The notes below the pieces were generated by a model, which made no database searches, was not told where the DNA came from, and worked only from the letters and a program-made list of their open reading frames with translations. 42,727 bases of DNA from an uncultured Clostridia bacterium (GTDB taxonomy: Bacteria > Bacillota > Clostridia > Christensenellales > Borkfalkiaceae), in the NCBI GenBank assembly GCA_947626005.1, contig CANQQM010000008.1, positions 1 through 42,727 of the forward strand. Reading direction: 5' to 3'. The position numbers were made by a program, and so were the translations under genes. Below, piece by piece: positions 16,165-25,492 of the stretch. Every line of letters starts with the position of its first letter. The stretch's first letter is position 1.

Positions 16165-18258
16165 TTATTCCGCCTTCTCCCAGACGGCGTAGAGCGCCCC
16201 GCTTGCGGGAAGGGATCCGACCCATTCGGCGCCGCTTAAGAAGAGGTACGCGCCGTACCGCCCCGGCCGCATTATCGTCCCGATCGCACTGCCGCGGGGG
16301 GAGATGAGGCGGACTTCGTACCCCTCCTCGGTGAGGGGATAGGAGACCTCACCGCCCTCCTCCGAGGAAAATCCGAGAAGGGTGTAGCCGCTTCTGTAGG
16401 GAAGCTCTGCGGGAAGGGAGCCCGACTGTTCGACAGAGCAGTTTTTAAGCCCCGTCACATAGGGAACGTTCTTCTCGTAGGCAAGCGTACAGCCGTAGAC
16501 GATGTCGCTCTGCGTGTACCAAAGATAGGTCTCGTTTTCAAAATCGGGCTCCATTCCGAAGAAGGCAAGCGCCGCGATATCCGTCCCCTGCGACCAGCCC
16601 GCGGGAAGGGCGCTTCTTTCGAACGGGGCGTAGACCGTCGCATTGGTGAACGCCGCGGAGCCGATGTTCGTCACCGTGTCGGGAAGGACGACGGTAAGGC
16701 TCCCCGCGGTGTAGGTGTTGCCGTCCTCGTCCTGCCCGTTTGCGTTGGAGGAGAAGGCCTGAAAGCCGATACTCATCACCCCGCGGGAGAGCACGACCTC
16801 CTCGAGCGGGTTGGCGTAAAAGGCGTATGCGCCGATCGCGCTTGCCGTCCGCGGAATGAACACATGCCTTAAATTGCACCGGATGAATGCGCCCGCGCCG
16901 ATGGTGCCGACCCCCTCTTCGATGGTGAGCTCCTCGATGGGGTTGGCGCCGAAGGAGTAGTTCCCGACGAAGGTGATGCTCGAAGGCAGACGCACTTCCT
17001 TCAGGCGGCAGTTGGCGAAGGCGTACTCCCAGATCTCCTCGAGCCCGTCGGGGAGGGTGACCTCTTCGAGGGCGGAGCCGTAGAACGCCGAGGCGCCGAC
17101 CGTCTTGAGGGCGGGAGGGAGAGTGGCCGAGGTGAGCTTGGTGCACCCCTCAAACGCATATGCGCCGATCTCTTTGAGGCCGTCGGGGAAGGTGATGCGC
17201 TCGATCGAGGCCCCCGCAAAGGCGCCGTCGCCGATCGTCTCGAGCCCCGCAGGGAGGGCGATCTCCGCCGCGTTCTCGACGTTGCTGAACACATATGCGC
17301 CGAGCGCGACCGCGTCCTCGGGCACGGTGGGCGCAAGGGCGATGACGAGCGTCGGCCGCTCCCCCGTCGTCATGACGTTCGTCCCCCCTTCGAGGCGGAG
17401 GGCGGGGTTCCCCTCCTCGATGGAGAGGTCCTTAAGGGAGGTACAGCCGAGGAAGGCGCCGCCCTCGATCGTTCTCAGCCCCGCGGGGAGCACGACGTGG
17501 TCGAGGGAGGTGCAGCCGTAGAAGGCGCGGGTCCCGAGCGTCGTCAGCGTGGCGGGGAAGGTGACTTCGTGAAGCCGCGTGAGGTTGCCGCAGAAGGCTT
17601 CGCTCGTCTCCCGCATCATGGACGGGAGGGAGATGCGAAGCGGGGTCTCGGGCTGGCCCTCCTTGCTCTCGAAGAAGACGTTTGTCTCGGTGAGGGTGTT
17701 GGGAAGGCGGAGCACGGAGATCCCCTTCTCGAGGAGGAGTTCGTTGAAGTTCGCGATACGGTTGACGGGGATCCCGTTGATCTTTTCGGGCATGATGAGC
17801 TTCCGCGACGCGGTGAGCCCCGTCGAGGGTTCGCGGATCTCACGGAAGGTGAGTTCCCCCGCCGAAAATCCGTAGACGGCCGTGAGCGTCGTATAGGAAA
17901 ATTCCGACGGCTCGGAGTCGTATTCCTCTCCCCCGGCGCTCTTGGCGGCAACGGAGAGGGTGAAGCTGTCCCCGGGGACGACGGAAATGCCTTGCGCGGC
18001 GGTGCGGCTCGTCGAGGAGACGGTGATATCCATGAGGTCGATGGAGGGCGAAGAGGTCTCGTAGGTCGCATCCCCCACCGTCACGGCGTAGCGGTCGGCG
18101 CCCTCGACTTCGTCCCACGAGAGGACGTCGTTCCACGCCATTTCGAAATTTTGCGGCGCGGCGAGTTTTTCGTATTTCGTGCGCGAACAGCCCGCGGCGA
18201 TCGAGAGCATGCTCCCCGCAAAGAGCACGGCGATGAGAATGCACTTTCTTCTTGTCAT
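16165..18258 (-). CDS. BspA-like leucine-rich repeat surface lipoprotein
   Basis: 697-residue predicted lipoprotein. The start MTRRKCILIAVLFAG is chosen because it opens a signal peptide ending in the lipobox SIAAGC and has GAGGGAAAG upstream; the track start lies in the promoter region. After the Cys comes a fibronectin III-like domain (LSWDEVEGADRYAV, about residues 45-120). Then come about ten BspA-type (LRR_5) repeats of ~23 residues with the pattern LPxGLxxIGxxAFxxC, for example LPAGLETIGDGAFAG and FPDGLKEIGAYAFEGC. The C-terminus has a short Listeria/Bacteroides-repeat-like module ending ALYAVWE. Such proteins are extracellular adhesins or protein-binding scaffolds; the partner is unknown. 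It is monocistronic with a consensus promoter. Confidence 0.9.
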   Translation of the reverse strand: MTRRKCILIAVLFAGSMLSIAAGCSRTKYEKLAAPQNFEMAWNDVLSWDEVEGADRYAVTVGDATYETSSPSIDLMDITVSSTSRTAAQGISVVPGDSFTLSVAAKSAGGEEYDSEPSEFSYTTLTAVYGFSAGELTFREIREPSTGLTASRKLIMPEKINGIPVNRIANFNELLLEKGISVLRLPNTLTETNVFFESKEGQPETPLRISLPSMMRETSEAFCGNLTRLHEVTFPATLTTLGTRAFYGCTSLDHVVLPAGLRTIEGGAFLGCTSLKDLSIEEGNPALRLEGGTNVMTTGERPTLVIALAPTVPEDAVALGAYVFSNVENAAEIALPAGLETIGDGAFAGASIERITFPDGLKEIGAYAFEGCTKLTSATLPPALKTVGASAFYGSALEEVTLPDGLEEIWEYAFANCRLKEVRLPSSITFVGNYSFGANPIEELTIEEGVGTIGAGAFIRCNLRHVFIPRTASAIGAYAFYANPLEEVVLSRGVMSIGFQAFSSNANGQDEDGNTYTAGSLTVVLPDTVTNIGSAAFTNATVYAPFERSALPAGWSQGTDIAALAFFGMEPDFENETYLWYTQSDIVYGCTLAYEKNVPYVTGLKNCSVEQSGSLPAELPYRSGYTLLGFSSEEGGEVSYPLTEEGYEVRLISPRGSAIGTIMRPGRYGAYLFLSGAEWVGSLPASGALYAVWEKAE

Positions 18259-18304
18259 AGTCTTTCCCTCCGAGGCCGAACACGACCCTTCGGCCTTTTC
18301 TTTC

Positions 18305-18333
18305 ATTATATGGTTCCGCGCGGGCGATGTCAA
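18305..18333 (-). promoter_or_regulatory. Consensus promoter of the LRR lipoprotein gene
   Basis: On the minus strand TTGACA (plus 18328-18333) and TATAAT (plus 18305-18310) are perfect with a 17-bp spacer, about 47 bp before the ATG. It lies in the 212-bp gap 18259-18470, which otherwise holds only the terminator of the GH36 operon and an AT-rich stretch. Confidence 0.92.
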
Positions 18334-18424
18334 ATACTTTTCGCCCGATTTATGCTTATACGCGATTTTATGCATATTTTTTCAAAAATTTGTTAAAAAA
18401 CACAGAAAATCTCAAAGAATATCC

Positions 18425-18456
18425 AAAAGGACGGGGAATGCGCCCCGTCCTTTTTG
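18425..18456. terminator. Terminator at the end of the 13-gene glycan operon
   Basis: A 12-bp perfect stem (AAAAGGACGGGG/CCCCGTCCTTTT) with a 6-nt loop starts 15 bp after the GH36 stop codon. Both strands end in T-runs, so it can work in either direction. Confidence 0.88.
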
Positions 18457-18470
18457 TATTTTTGCAAAAT

Positions 18471-20621
18471 TTATTCCTCCGCCTCGAGGAGCCATGTCCA
18501 CGTCTCAAAGTCGTGTGCGGCGCGGGGAAGGAGAAGCCCCGCGTTTTGGAGCGCCGCCCCCGTGAGCGACCTTTGAAGGGAGGGAACGAAGTAGCGTTTT
18601 TCGGGATCGAGCCCGCGGAGACGGACGCGGCGGGGATAGTCCGCGGCGGCGGCGTGCGCCGTCATGCCGACAACATAGGCGCGGGAACGGTCCCCCGACA
18701 CGACCTCCATGCAGAAGTAGTTGCCGCGGAAGGGATCGAGGAGGCGGTAGGCGTCGCCGAAGAGGAGGAGAGGTTCTATGGAGCGATAGCGGGCGATCTG
18801 TCCGCGCACGGCCTCCTTTTCCTCCTCCGTGAGCTTACCGAGGTCGAGCTCGTACCCCGTCGCGCCGAGGGAGGCGATGTCCCCCCGCGAAGAGAAGGGG
18901 GTCGTCCGCCCCGTCTGGTGATTGGGACAGGCCGAGACGTGGCAGCTCATCGCCGAAAGCGGATAGGCGAAGGAGGTCCCCCACTCGATGCGGGCGCGGT
19001 CGAAGGCGTCGGTGTTGTCGCTCGTCCAGATCTGCGGGAAATAGTAGAGCATGCCCGCGTCGAAGCGGCCGCCCCCGCCCGAACAGCCCTCGAAAAAGAC
19101 GTCCGGGAAGGCCGCCTTGAGCCTTTCCGCCAAGGCGTACACGCCGAGCATGTAGCGGTGGGAGAATTCCCCCTGCCGCGCCGCGGGAAGGGCCTCCGAC
19201 GTGAATTCGGTGAGGTGGCGGTTCATATCCCACTTGACGTACCCGACGCCGCAGCGGAGGATGTTCTCCATCGCCCCGAAGAGGTAGTCGACGACCTCGG
19301 GACGGGAGAAGTCGAGAACGTACTGATTGCGGCTCTCGGCGCGGGGGGAACGCCCCACCGTCCAGTCGGGGTGGGCGCGGTAGAGTTCGGACTTTTCCGA
19401 CACCATCTCGGGCTCAAACCAGATGCCGAAGGTCATCCCCCTCTCCCTGCAGCGGGCAATGAGGGGGGCAAGGCCGCCGCGGAGCTTTTTCTCGTTGACG
19501 AACCAGTCGCCGAGGCCCTCCGCGTCGCTGTTGCGGCTTCCGAACCAGCCGTCGTCGAGCACGAAGGTATCGATGCCGAGCTCGGCCGCCTCGTCGATGA
19601 GGGCAAGAAGGCGGGGGGGCGTGAAGTCGAAATAAGTCGCCTCCCAGTTGTTGCAGACGACGGGGCGGGACCGCATCGCCTCCATGCAGGCAACGTGGGC
19701 GCGGAGGAAGCGGGAGAGGGTGCGGGAAAGCCCCCCAAGTCCCTCTTTCGAGTACGAAATCATCGACTGGGGTGTGAAAAACATCTCGTTCGGGGCAAGT
19801 TCCCACGAGAAATTCGTGTCGTCGATGCCGCCGCGGACGCGGATAAGGTCGGTCTGCGAACGCTCCGCCTCGAGGACGAACGACCCGCTGTAAATCAGCC
19901 CGAATCCGTAACATTCCCCCCTCTCCTCGTCGGCGTTCCCGAGGAGGAGCGCAAGGAAGGGATTGGCTTGGTGGGAGGACGCCCCGCGGGAGGAACGGAC
20001 GGCGATCGACCCGTGTCCGAGCGGCGTCTCCTCGGGCATGCGCTCGTTGGCGTGCCGCCCCACAAGGCGCACGGCGCGGACGTCGCTTTCGAAGAGGTCG
20101 ACGGAAAAGGCGTCGGCGCGGAGGAGGGTCGCATGGGCCGTTCCGCGGTTTGCGACGGAGGCGGAGCGGACGATAACGTCCGAATCGTCGAACACGGTGT
20201 AAAAAAGATGCACCGTGAGGCTCGAACGGGCGTCTTTGAGGTCGATGCGAAGGGTCTGTCCTCCCCGCGCATGCGGCATGTTCGGGACGCCCCCTTCCGT
20301 GAAGGCGTGGCCCGTATAGAGGAGACGGGAAGCGCGTTCCCCGTCCTCCCGCACGGCAAGAAAGGCGGGGATGCGGAAATCCCCCTGCCCGTACGTTCCG
20401 TACTCCTGGCGGACGGTGTCGAGGGAGAAGTCCCCGCCCGCCCCGGGCGGCGTCGGGGAAAAGCTCAAAAAGCTCGGCGCGTTGAGGTAGGAGAGATCGT
20501 CCTCTGCCTTGGGGCCGAAATAAAGGTGCTCGAGGTAGCCGTATTCGTCGACACGGAAAAGATAGCTCACCTCCTTCCCGTGGAGGAAAAAGGTGCGCGT
20601 TTTTTCGTCAAACTTGATCAT
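18471..20621 (-). CDS. GH36 alpha-galactosidase, cytoplasmic
   Basis: 716-residue retaining glycosidase of family GH36, which removes terminal alpha-galactose (some members alpha-GalNAc) from oligosaccharides. Layout matches the family: an N-terminal beta-sandwich, a TIM barrel beginning near VVCNNWEATYFDF with FVLDDGWFGSRN, the nucleophile motif GYVKWDMNR (Asp465), FFEGCSGGGGRFD, the acid/base motif IWTSDNTDAF (Asp535), and a C-terminal beta domain. The 70-residue spacing of the two Asp residues is as expected. There is no signal peptide, so it acts on imported sugar. AAAAGGAGG precedes the ATG, and the gene overlaps the epimerase by 14 bp. It is last in the operon, before a strong terminator. 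Confidence 0.95.
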   Translation of the reverse strand: MIKFDEKTRTFFLHGKEVSYLFRVDEYGYLEHLYFGPKAEDDLSYLNAPSFLSFSPTPPGAGGDFSLDTVRQEYGTYGQGDFRIPAFLAVREDGERASRLLYTGHAFTEGGVPNMPHARGGQTLRIDLKDARSSLTVHLFYTVFDDSDVIVRSASVANRGTAHATLLRADAFSVDLFESDVRAVRLVGRHANERMPEETPLGHGSIAVRSSRGASSHQANPFLALLLGNADEERGECYGFGLIYSGSFVLEAERSQTDLIRVRGGIDDTNFSWELAPNEMFFTPQSMISYSKEGLGGLSRTLSRFLRAHVACMEAMRSRPVVCNNWEATYFDFTPPRLLALIDEAAELGIDTFVLDDGWFGSRNSDAEGLGDWFVNEKKLRGGLAPLIARCRERGMTFGIWFEPEMVSEKSELYRAHPDWTVGRSPRAESRNQYVLDFSRPEVVDYLFGAMENILRCGVGYVKWDMNRHLTEFTSEALPAARQGEFSHRYMLGVYALAERLKAAFPDVFFEGCSGGGGRFDAGMLYYFPQIWTSDNTDAFDRARIEWGTSFAYPLSAMSCHVSACPNHQTGRTTPFSSRGDIASLGATGYELDLGKLTEEEKEAVRGQIARYRSIEPLLLFGDAYRLLDPFRGNYFCMEVVSGDRSRAYVVGMTAHAAAADYPRRVRLRGLDPEKRYFVPSLQRSLTGAALQNAGLLLPRAAHDFETWTWLLEAEE

Positions 20622-21468
20622 GGGTGCCTCCTTTTCCGAGATAGGTCGTCTTGATGCTCCGCGTAAGGGCCTCCCCCGCGCCGAGGAGGGCGACCCCCTC
20701 CTTTTGCGAAAATTCGCATACCGTCCCCGCCCGATCGGGCAAATTCATCCACGGTTCGATGCACAAAGCGGACGCGCCCTCGGGCCGCCAGAGGAGGAGG
20801 AAGGGAAAGCCCGTAAAGGCAATTTCCGTCGCTTCGCCGTCCGCAAGCAGGGTCGCACGGTCGGAGCGGACGCGGAAGATGAGCGTATTGCCCCCCTTAA
20901 GCGCCTCCTGCGGAATTTTAAGTACCCGTCCCCCGCCGTATTCGTGCGTTTCGCCCGTGAGCCGCCCTTCCCCGTCGTGTAAAAGCGCCGTAAAGTTCTC
21001 CTCGTGCGGAAAGACGAGCGACGCGCCGCCGAAGTCGCGGACGGGATAGGAGGCGTGCCCGCCGAAGGAGAGCGGCATGGGCGTTTTGCCGAGGTTGACC
21101 GCCTCGAAACGGGTCTCAAAGCTCGTCCCCGCGGCGGTGTGCACGACGTCGAGGGAGAACTCGAAGGGATAGCGGGCAAGCGTCTCCCCGTCCGAGCGGA
21201 GCCGCAGCCGCACGAAGTCCTCCCCGCGGCTTACAAGGGTAAATTCCCTCTCCCGCGCGAATCCGTGCTTTTTTATGGGGAAGTCCTCCCCGCCGACGCG
21301 CATCGAGCAGTTCCCGCAGACGGGGAAAAGGAGGGGCGAATGCCCCGCCCATGTGTTGTTTTCGTTCTGCCAAAGCCGCTCTTTCCCGTGGGCGACGATG
21401 CTTACGGGCTCCGCCCCGCGGGAGGAAATTTCCGCCGTGAGCGCTCCGCTTTCAATGCGATAATTCAT
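20608..21468 (-). CDS. Aldose 1-epimerase family protein, LacX-like
   Basis: 286-residue mutarotase-fold protein. It starts MNYRIESGALTAEISSRGAEPVSI, and ELWQN-type (KERLWQNENNTWAGHSP), LLFPVCGN and KKHGFARE segments are characteristic of LacX/YeaD-like galactose-mutarotase relatives; a late SFGGHASYPV supplies a conserved His. Such proteins interconvert alpha and beta anomers of free sugars or sugar phosphates. Overlap by 14 bp with the downstream GH36 gene fits handling of the alpha-galactose it releases. No clear ribosome binding site is seen; a small hairpin (CGCACCCG/CGGGTGCG at 21478-21498) lies just upstream in the leader, so expression may rely on coupling or be reduced. Confidence 0.88.
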   Translation of the reverse strand: MNYRIESGALTAEISSRGAEPVSIVAHGKERLWQNENNTWAGHSPLLFPVCGNCSMRVGGEDFPIKKHGFAREREFTLVSRGEDFVRLRLRSDGETLARYPFEFSLDVVHTAAGTSFETRFEAVNLGKTPMPLSFGGHASYPVRDFGGASLVFPHEENFTALLHDGEGRLTGETHEYGGGRVLKIPQEALKGGNTLIFRVRSDRATLLADGEATEIAFTGFPFLLLWRPEGASALCIEPWMNLPDRAGTVCEFSQKEGVALLGAGEALTRSIKTTYLGKGGTHDQV

Positions 21469-21508
21469 CTATGAAACCGCACCCGACGGGCGGGTGCGTT
21501 CTCCTTTT

Positions 21509-22756
21509 TTATTTTCTGAGTTCGATCCGCGCCCCGCCTTGGAGGCGGGATTCTTCCGCGGCGAATGCCATGAGGTGGCTCTCGACCGATGCTTCGAGCG
21601 AAGTCTCGTTCGTCCCCTCTCCCGAGAGGACTTCGATGAGCCGTGCGACGAGCCCGCGGTCGCCGCCGCCGTGCCCGTACCCCTCTTCGATGAGGGCGGA
21701 GATCTTGAGCTCTCTTTGCGGCTCTCCGAATTTTCGGAGGGTGAGTTTATCCGTCGCCTCGTCGAGCTCCAAGTCGCCGAGGGTGCCGAAGAAGCGGTAA
21801 TTCCTGCCGCATTCGGCCGTGAAGCCCATCATCGTGAGCGTCGCCGTGACCGAATTTTCAAAGACGATCTCCGCCGTCTGATGATCGACGACGTCGTTAT
21901 CGCAGGCAAAGACGCACCGCCCGTAGGGGCCCTTTTCGATGGCCTCCCCGATGCTCTGTTCGGAGAGCGGATAGCGCGCCGCCTGAAGATAGGGCCATGC
22001 CGAAACGGGGCTGCCCTCCGCCTTCCAGCGGTCGAGGTAGATGCGCTTGGCGCTGTAGGGGCAGCTCTCGACGTACTTGCAACGAACGCAGCGTTCCGCG
22101 GCGCCTTCGGGGGCATTCTCCCTCTTGAAATAGGTGAGTTCCCCCGTCGAGGAAATGCTCTTTGCGCGCGAACAGGCGTAGTATTGGAGAAGGTCGAGGT
22201 CGTGGCAGCACTTCGCGAGGATCATGGGCGCGGTCTCGTCGCGGCGGCGCCAGTTGCCGCGGACATAGCTGTGCGCGACATGCCAATAGGCGACCCGCTC
22301 GAGCGCCTGAACGGAGACGAGTTTCCCGATCGCCCCCTCCTCCAAAAGTTCCTTTGCCTTCACGAAGGCGGGAGCGTAGCGGAGGACGTGGCAGACAAGC
22401 ACCTTGCCGCCGTATTTCTTCTGTGCGGCAAAAAGCGCCTCGCACTCCTCACGGCTGTCGGAAATGGGCTTTTCGAGGAGAAGGTCGTACCCGAGCGCCA
22501 GTGCGCGGATGCCTTGGCGGACGTGGTCGCGGTCGAGGGAGGCGATGACGAGAAGATCCGCGCGCCTCTTTTCGAAGAATTCCTCCTCCGAGGAGAATCC
22601 CTCCGCCCCGAAGAGGTCGGAATAGGTTTGAAGGCGCACCTCGTCGGGATCGCACAGGGCGACGACGGAGATGCGTCCGCTCTCCTTGAAGAGTTTTCCG
22701 TACGTTTCCGCCCCGCGGTTTCCGCAACCGAGGATGGCAGCCGTAAAGTGTTTCAT
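21509..22756 (-). CDS. Gfo/Idh/MocA-family NAD(P)-dependent oxidoreductase with Cys cluster
   Basis: 415-residue sugar or cyclitol dehydrogenase-type protein. The start MKHFTAAILGCGNRGAE has GAGGAAG upstream and opens the Rossmann fold; the dinucleotide motif GCGNRG is complete. LLEKPISDS supplies the conserved EKP lysine. In the C-terminal alpha/beta domain a CVRCKYVESCPYSAKRIYLDRW segment forms a C-x2-C-x6-C cluster, and ANCCHD-type (KCCHDLDLL) residues are typical of the active site region. Such a Cys trio recurs in some Firmicute members but has no assigned role that I know. It lies 7 bp after nanE in the operon. The substrate is unknown; oxidation of a released sugar is likely. Confidence 0.9.
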   Translation of the reverse strand: MKHFTAAILGCGNRGAETYGKLFKESGRISVVALCDPDEVRLQTYSDLFGAEGFSSEEEFFEKRRADLLVIASLDRDHVRQGIRALALGYDLLLEKPISDSREECEALFAAQKKYGGKVLVCHVLRYAPAFVKAKELLEEGAIGKLVSVQALERVAYWHVAHSYVRGNWRRRDETAPMILAKCCHDLDLLQYYACSRAKSISSTGELTYFKRENAPEGAAERCVRCKYVESCPYSAKRIYLDRWKAEGSPVSAWPYLQAARYPLSEQSIGEAIEKGPYGRCVFACDNDVVDHQTAEIVFENSVTATLTMMGFTAECGRNYRFFGTLGDLELDEATDKLTLRKFGEPQRELKISALIEEGYGHGGGDRGLVARLIEVLSGEGTNETSLEASVESHLMAFAAEESRLQGGARIELRK

Positions 22757-22763
22757 TTCTTCC

Positions 22764-23471
22764 TCACTTGACGTCCGACATGAAGCCCTCATGCGAGGTG
22801 AACACGCGGACAAACATTTCGGTGATCTGTTGGGGACGGGTGATCGCCCCGCCGATGATGACGTGACGGATGCCCGTGTCGAGCACGGAGCGAAGGGTCG
22901 CGAAGGCGTTGATGCCGCCCTCGGCAACGACCGTCGCGTTCTTGATGCTCCCGAGGAGCTGTTTGCAGAATTCGGGGTCGGGAATGGAGAACCCCTTCGT
23001 CTCCTCCGTGTAGCTCCTTAAGGTCGTAGAAACGTAGTCGACGCCCAAATCGTCTGCGGCAAGCGCATCTTCGAGGGTGGCGATATCCGCCATGATGGCC
23101 TTATCCGAATAGTCGCGGATATATCGGACGAGCTCGGAAAGCGGCGTCCCGTGGGGGTGAGGGCGGACCGTCGAATCGAGGGCGATGACGTCGCACTCGG
23201 AGGCGATGAGCGCCTTGATCTCCCGCTTCGTGGGGGTGATGTAGACGGGAGAATCGGAATAGTCCCGCTTGATGAGGCCGATGATGGGGAGTTTCCCCTC
23301 GAGCTTTTTGTGGATCGCATTGATGTCGCGCACGGTGTTGGCGCGGATGCCGATCGCGCCGCCGAGGTAGGCGGCAAGCGCCATCTTGGGGATCGTGTCG
23401 CCGCCGTAGAGGGGCTCGTGCCTGAGTGCTTGACACGAAACGACAAGGCCCATCGGGATCACGTTTTTCAT
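22764..23471 (-). CDS. nanE: N-acetylmannosamine-6-phosphate 2-epimerase
   Basis: NanE converts ManNAc-6-phosphate to GlcNAc-6-phosphate, the link from sialic acid or ManNAc catabolism to amino-sugar metabolism. The 235-residue protein starts MKNVIPMGLVVSCQALRHEPL with AAGGAAGG upstream, and shows the family motifs IIGLIKRDYSDSPVYITPT (catalytic Lys), IALDSTVRPHP, IMADIATLEDAL and VVAEGGI. This is full length. No nanA lyase, nanK kinase or sialidase occurs in the window. Its presence inside a glycan operon therefore suggests that ManNAc arrives by another route, or that the protein epimerises a related sugar phosphate. The family call is firm; the role here is inference. Confidence 0.93.
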   Translation of the reverse strand: MKNVIPMGLVVSCQALRHEPLYGGDTIPKMALAAYLGGAIGIRANTVRDINAIHKKLEGKLPIIGLIKRDYSDSPVYITPTKREIKALIASECDVIALDSTVRPHPHGTPLSELVRYIRDYSDKAIMADIATLEDALAADDLGVDYVSTTLRSYTEETKGFSIPDPEFCKQLLGSIKNATVVAEGGINAFATLRSVLDTGIRHVIIGGAITRPQQITEMFVRVFTSHEGFMSDVK

Positions 23472-23523
23472 AAAAATCCTTCCTTTCTTTATTCGGGAAG
23501 TCCTGAGCATTCGTCGGACTTCG

Positions 23524-25482
23524 TCAGTTTGCAAGTCCTTCGCGGAAGGCCTCGAGAAGAGGCAGAAGATCCGCATAGGTGTTGTTCCTCGGGTCGTAGA
23601 TCTGATAGCGGTTGGTGACCGTCGACCCGTCGGCGTAGTCGTTCGCGTTGAACCAGATCGCGCCCTTGATTTGTTTTACATAGTCGGCGGGCTCTTCCGC
23701 ATTCAGCTCTTCGAACATGTCGCGCACCCACTTTAACTGGACGTCGCGATTCCTGCCGAGTTCGCCAGAATAGTCCCCGCCCGAGCCGCAGCCGAATTCG
23801 GAGAGGATGACGATCCAATCGCCGAACGCGGGCTGATTCTTCTCGTACAGCCCCGCGTAGAGTTCGCGGAAGCTCTTGCAGCTCGTCGGCGCGGCAGAAG
23901 CCGCATAGTTGTTGAGTTCGTAGTACGTTCCGCCGAGGATCTGCACATATTCCCGCCCGGGGAAGTAGCAAAGGTCCTCTCCCCACCCCGAGTAGGGGCA
24001 GGACGTCGCGACGGGATTCCAGATCCAGATCGCGTTGTCGACGCCGACTTCCTCGAAGATGTCGTAGAGCCGCCGCCACGTGATCGTGAAGATATCGGGA
24101 TCGAGCAGGGTGATGAGCCCGCAATAGCTCGTCCAGTCGGTGTTCATCTCGTTGTTGAGGCGGAAGAGCACGGGATGGCGGTAGTTCTTGATGTCCTCGG
24201 CGAGTTCGCGGAACTGTCCGTCGTACTTGCCGCGCATGATGTCGAACATGGGCGTCGACCCCATGAGGTTGTTGTTCCCCGTGAACTGGTAGGTGAACTG
24301 CAGAACGGGCTTTCCGTTCGTGCCGTTCCCGCCCGCAAGTTCCTCTGCCATGTAGATGGGGAAACGCACCTTCTCCCCCGCATAGGAGAGCGCCGTGTAG
24401 GTCGGGTAGATGTCGTATTTCCACCCCCACGCCTCCTCGATGCCCTTCTCGTAGCGGGTGCTGAGGTCGAGCACATAGGTGTAGTTGGGGTCGGTGGGAA
24501 GATATTCGTCGCGGTAGCCCGGCATCGACATACTGAAGGCGCCCCAGAGGACTTCCTCCCGCGTAAGGAGGCTTTCAAAGTACGCCGCCGTCTCCTCGTT
24601 CCAACGGGGGTTGGGGAGGGGCTTTTCCGCCGAGAAGTAGTTGCGCGGGATCCCCTTCGACGGGATGCGCCGATAACTTTGGATGACGGTATCGAGGATG
24701 GACGAAGCGTCCTCCTTGCCCTTTAAGACAAAGATGGCGACTTCCTTCACTTCCTCCGCCTCGCGGATCGCCGCGATGTGGTAGTGGTCGCGCTCGATCT
24801 CCCCTTCCGTGTTCTCGAGGAGGAGGTCGTAGCGGTAGACGTCGTACCCGGGCTTTATTTCGAGGTTGCCGTGCGGCGACTCCTGCGTGAAGCGGAAGCC
24901 GGCCTCGCGCAGACGGGAAATGCCGTTGGCCTCGAGGAAGCCGTCGCCGAAGTACTTGAAGACCCACTCGCTGCAATACTTATACCATGCGTCCGCATCC
25001 GCCGTGTAGGGGTTGCCCGCCTCGAGGCTCGCCGTGAGGATGTTCTCCCCGAAGGTGTACTGCGTGCGGTATTTGGCGATGGAATAATCCGCCTCGTACT
25101 CTGCGGCGGGAAGGGTGAACACATACCCCGCGGAGAGATTCGCAAGGCGCACCGCGCTCTCCGTACGAAATTCGAGCTTGACGTCCCGGCGGGAGGACAT
25201 CTCCTTGAAGGAGCTCTTGTACTCTCCGTTCACGAAGATGCGGGCAGAGGAAAGCGCCGAGGCGGCGGAAAATCCGTTCGCCTCGTCTTTGAGTTCCCCG
25301 TCGGGATAGAGCTCCTCGAACGCGTACTCAAGAGAGCTCTTATCCGCCATGGCGTCCTTTCCCGAGGAGGGCGGCGGATCGTCGCCCTCCCCGCCGACAG
25401 GCTGCCGATCGCACCCCGCAAGCGGCAGGATCGCCGCCGCAAGCAGGGCGCCTCCGACAAGCAATGCTTGCCAACGTTTCAT
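23524..25482 (-). CDS. GH26-like (clan GH-A) surface glycosidase lipoprotein, copy A
   Basis: 652-residue predicted lipoprotein. MKRWQALLVG opens a signal peptide with lipobox PLAGC (Cys24), and GGAGAAGGG precedes the start. Residues ~45-290 form a module without recognised motifs. Residues ~300-645 look like a GH26-type TIM barrel: LFRLNNEMNTDW with candidate acid/base Glu445, AIWIWNP, YSGWGEDLCYFPG, and VILSEFGCG with candidate nucleophile Glu562. GH26 beta-mannanases usually have His-Glu at the acid/base site, while this protein has Asn-Glu as in most of clan GH-A, so it may be a divergent or separate family. It is clearly paralogous to the adjacent upstream gene. It likely cuts a polymer at the cell surface; the substrate is unknown. 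Confidence 0.8.
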   Translation of the reverse strand: MKRWQALLVGGALLAAAILPLAGCDRQPVGGEGDDPPPSSGKDAMADKSSLEYAFEELYPDGELKDEANGFSAASALSSARIFVNGEYKSSFKEMSSRRDVKLEFRTESAVRLANLSAGYVFTLPAAEYEADYSIAKYRTQYTFGENILTASLEAGNPYTADADAWYKYCSEWVFKYFGDGFLEANGISRLREAGFRFTQESPHGNLEIKPGYDVYRYDLLLENTEGEIERDHYHIAAIREAEEVKEVAIFVLKGKEDASSILDTVIQSYRRIPSKGIPRNYFSAEKPLPNPRWNEETAAYFESLLTREEVLWGAFSMSMPGYRDEYLPTDPNYTYVLDLSTRYEKGIEEAWGWKYDIYPTYTALSYAGEKVRFPIYMAEELAGGNGTNGKPVLQFTYQFTGNNNLMGSTPMFDIMRGKYDGQFRELAEDIKNYRHPVLFRLNNEMNTDWTSYCGLITLLDPDIFTITWRRLYDIFEEVGVDNAIWIWNPVATSCPYSGWGEDLCYFPGREYVQILGGTYYELNNYAASAAPTSCKSFRELYAGLYEKNQPAFGDWIVILSEFGCGSGGDYSGELGRNRDVQLKWVRDMFEELNAEEPADYVKQIKGAIWFNANDYADGSTVTNRYQIYDPRNNTYADLLPLLEAFREGLAN

Positions 25483-25492
25483 ACCCTTCTCC

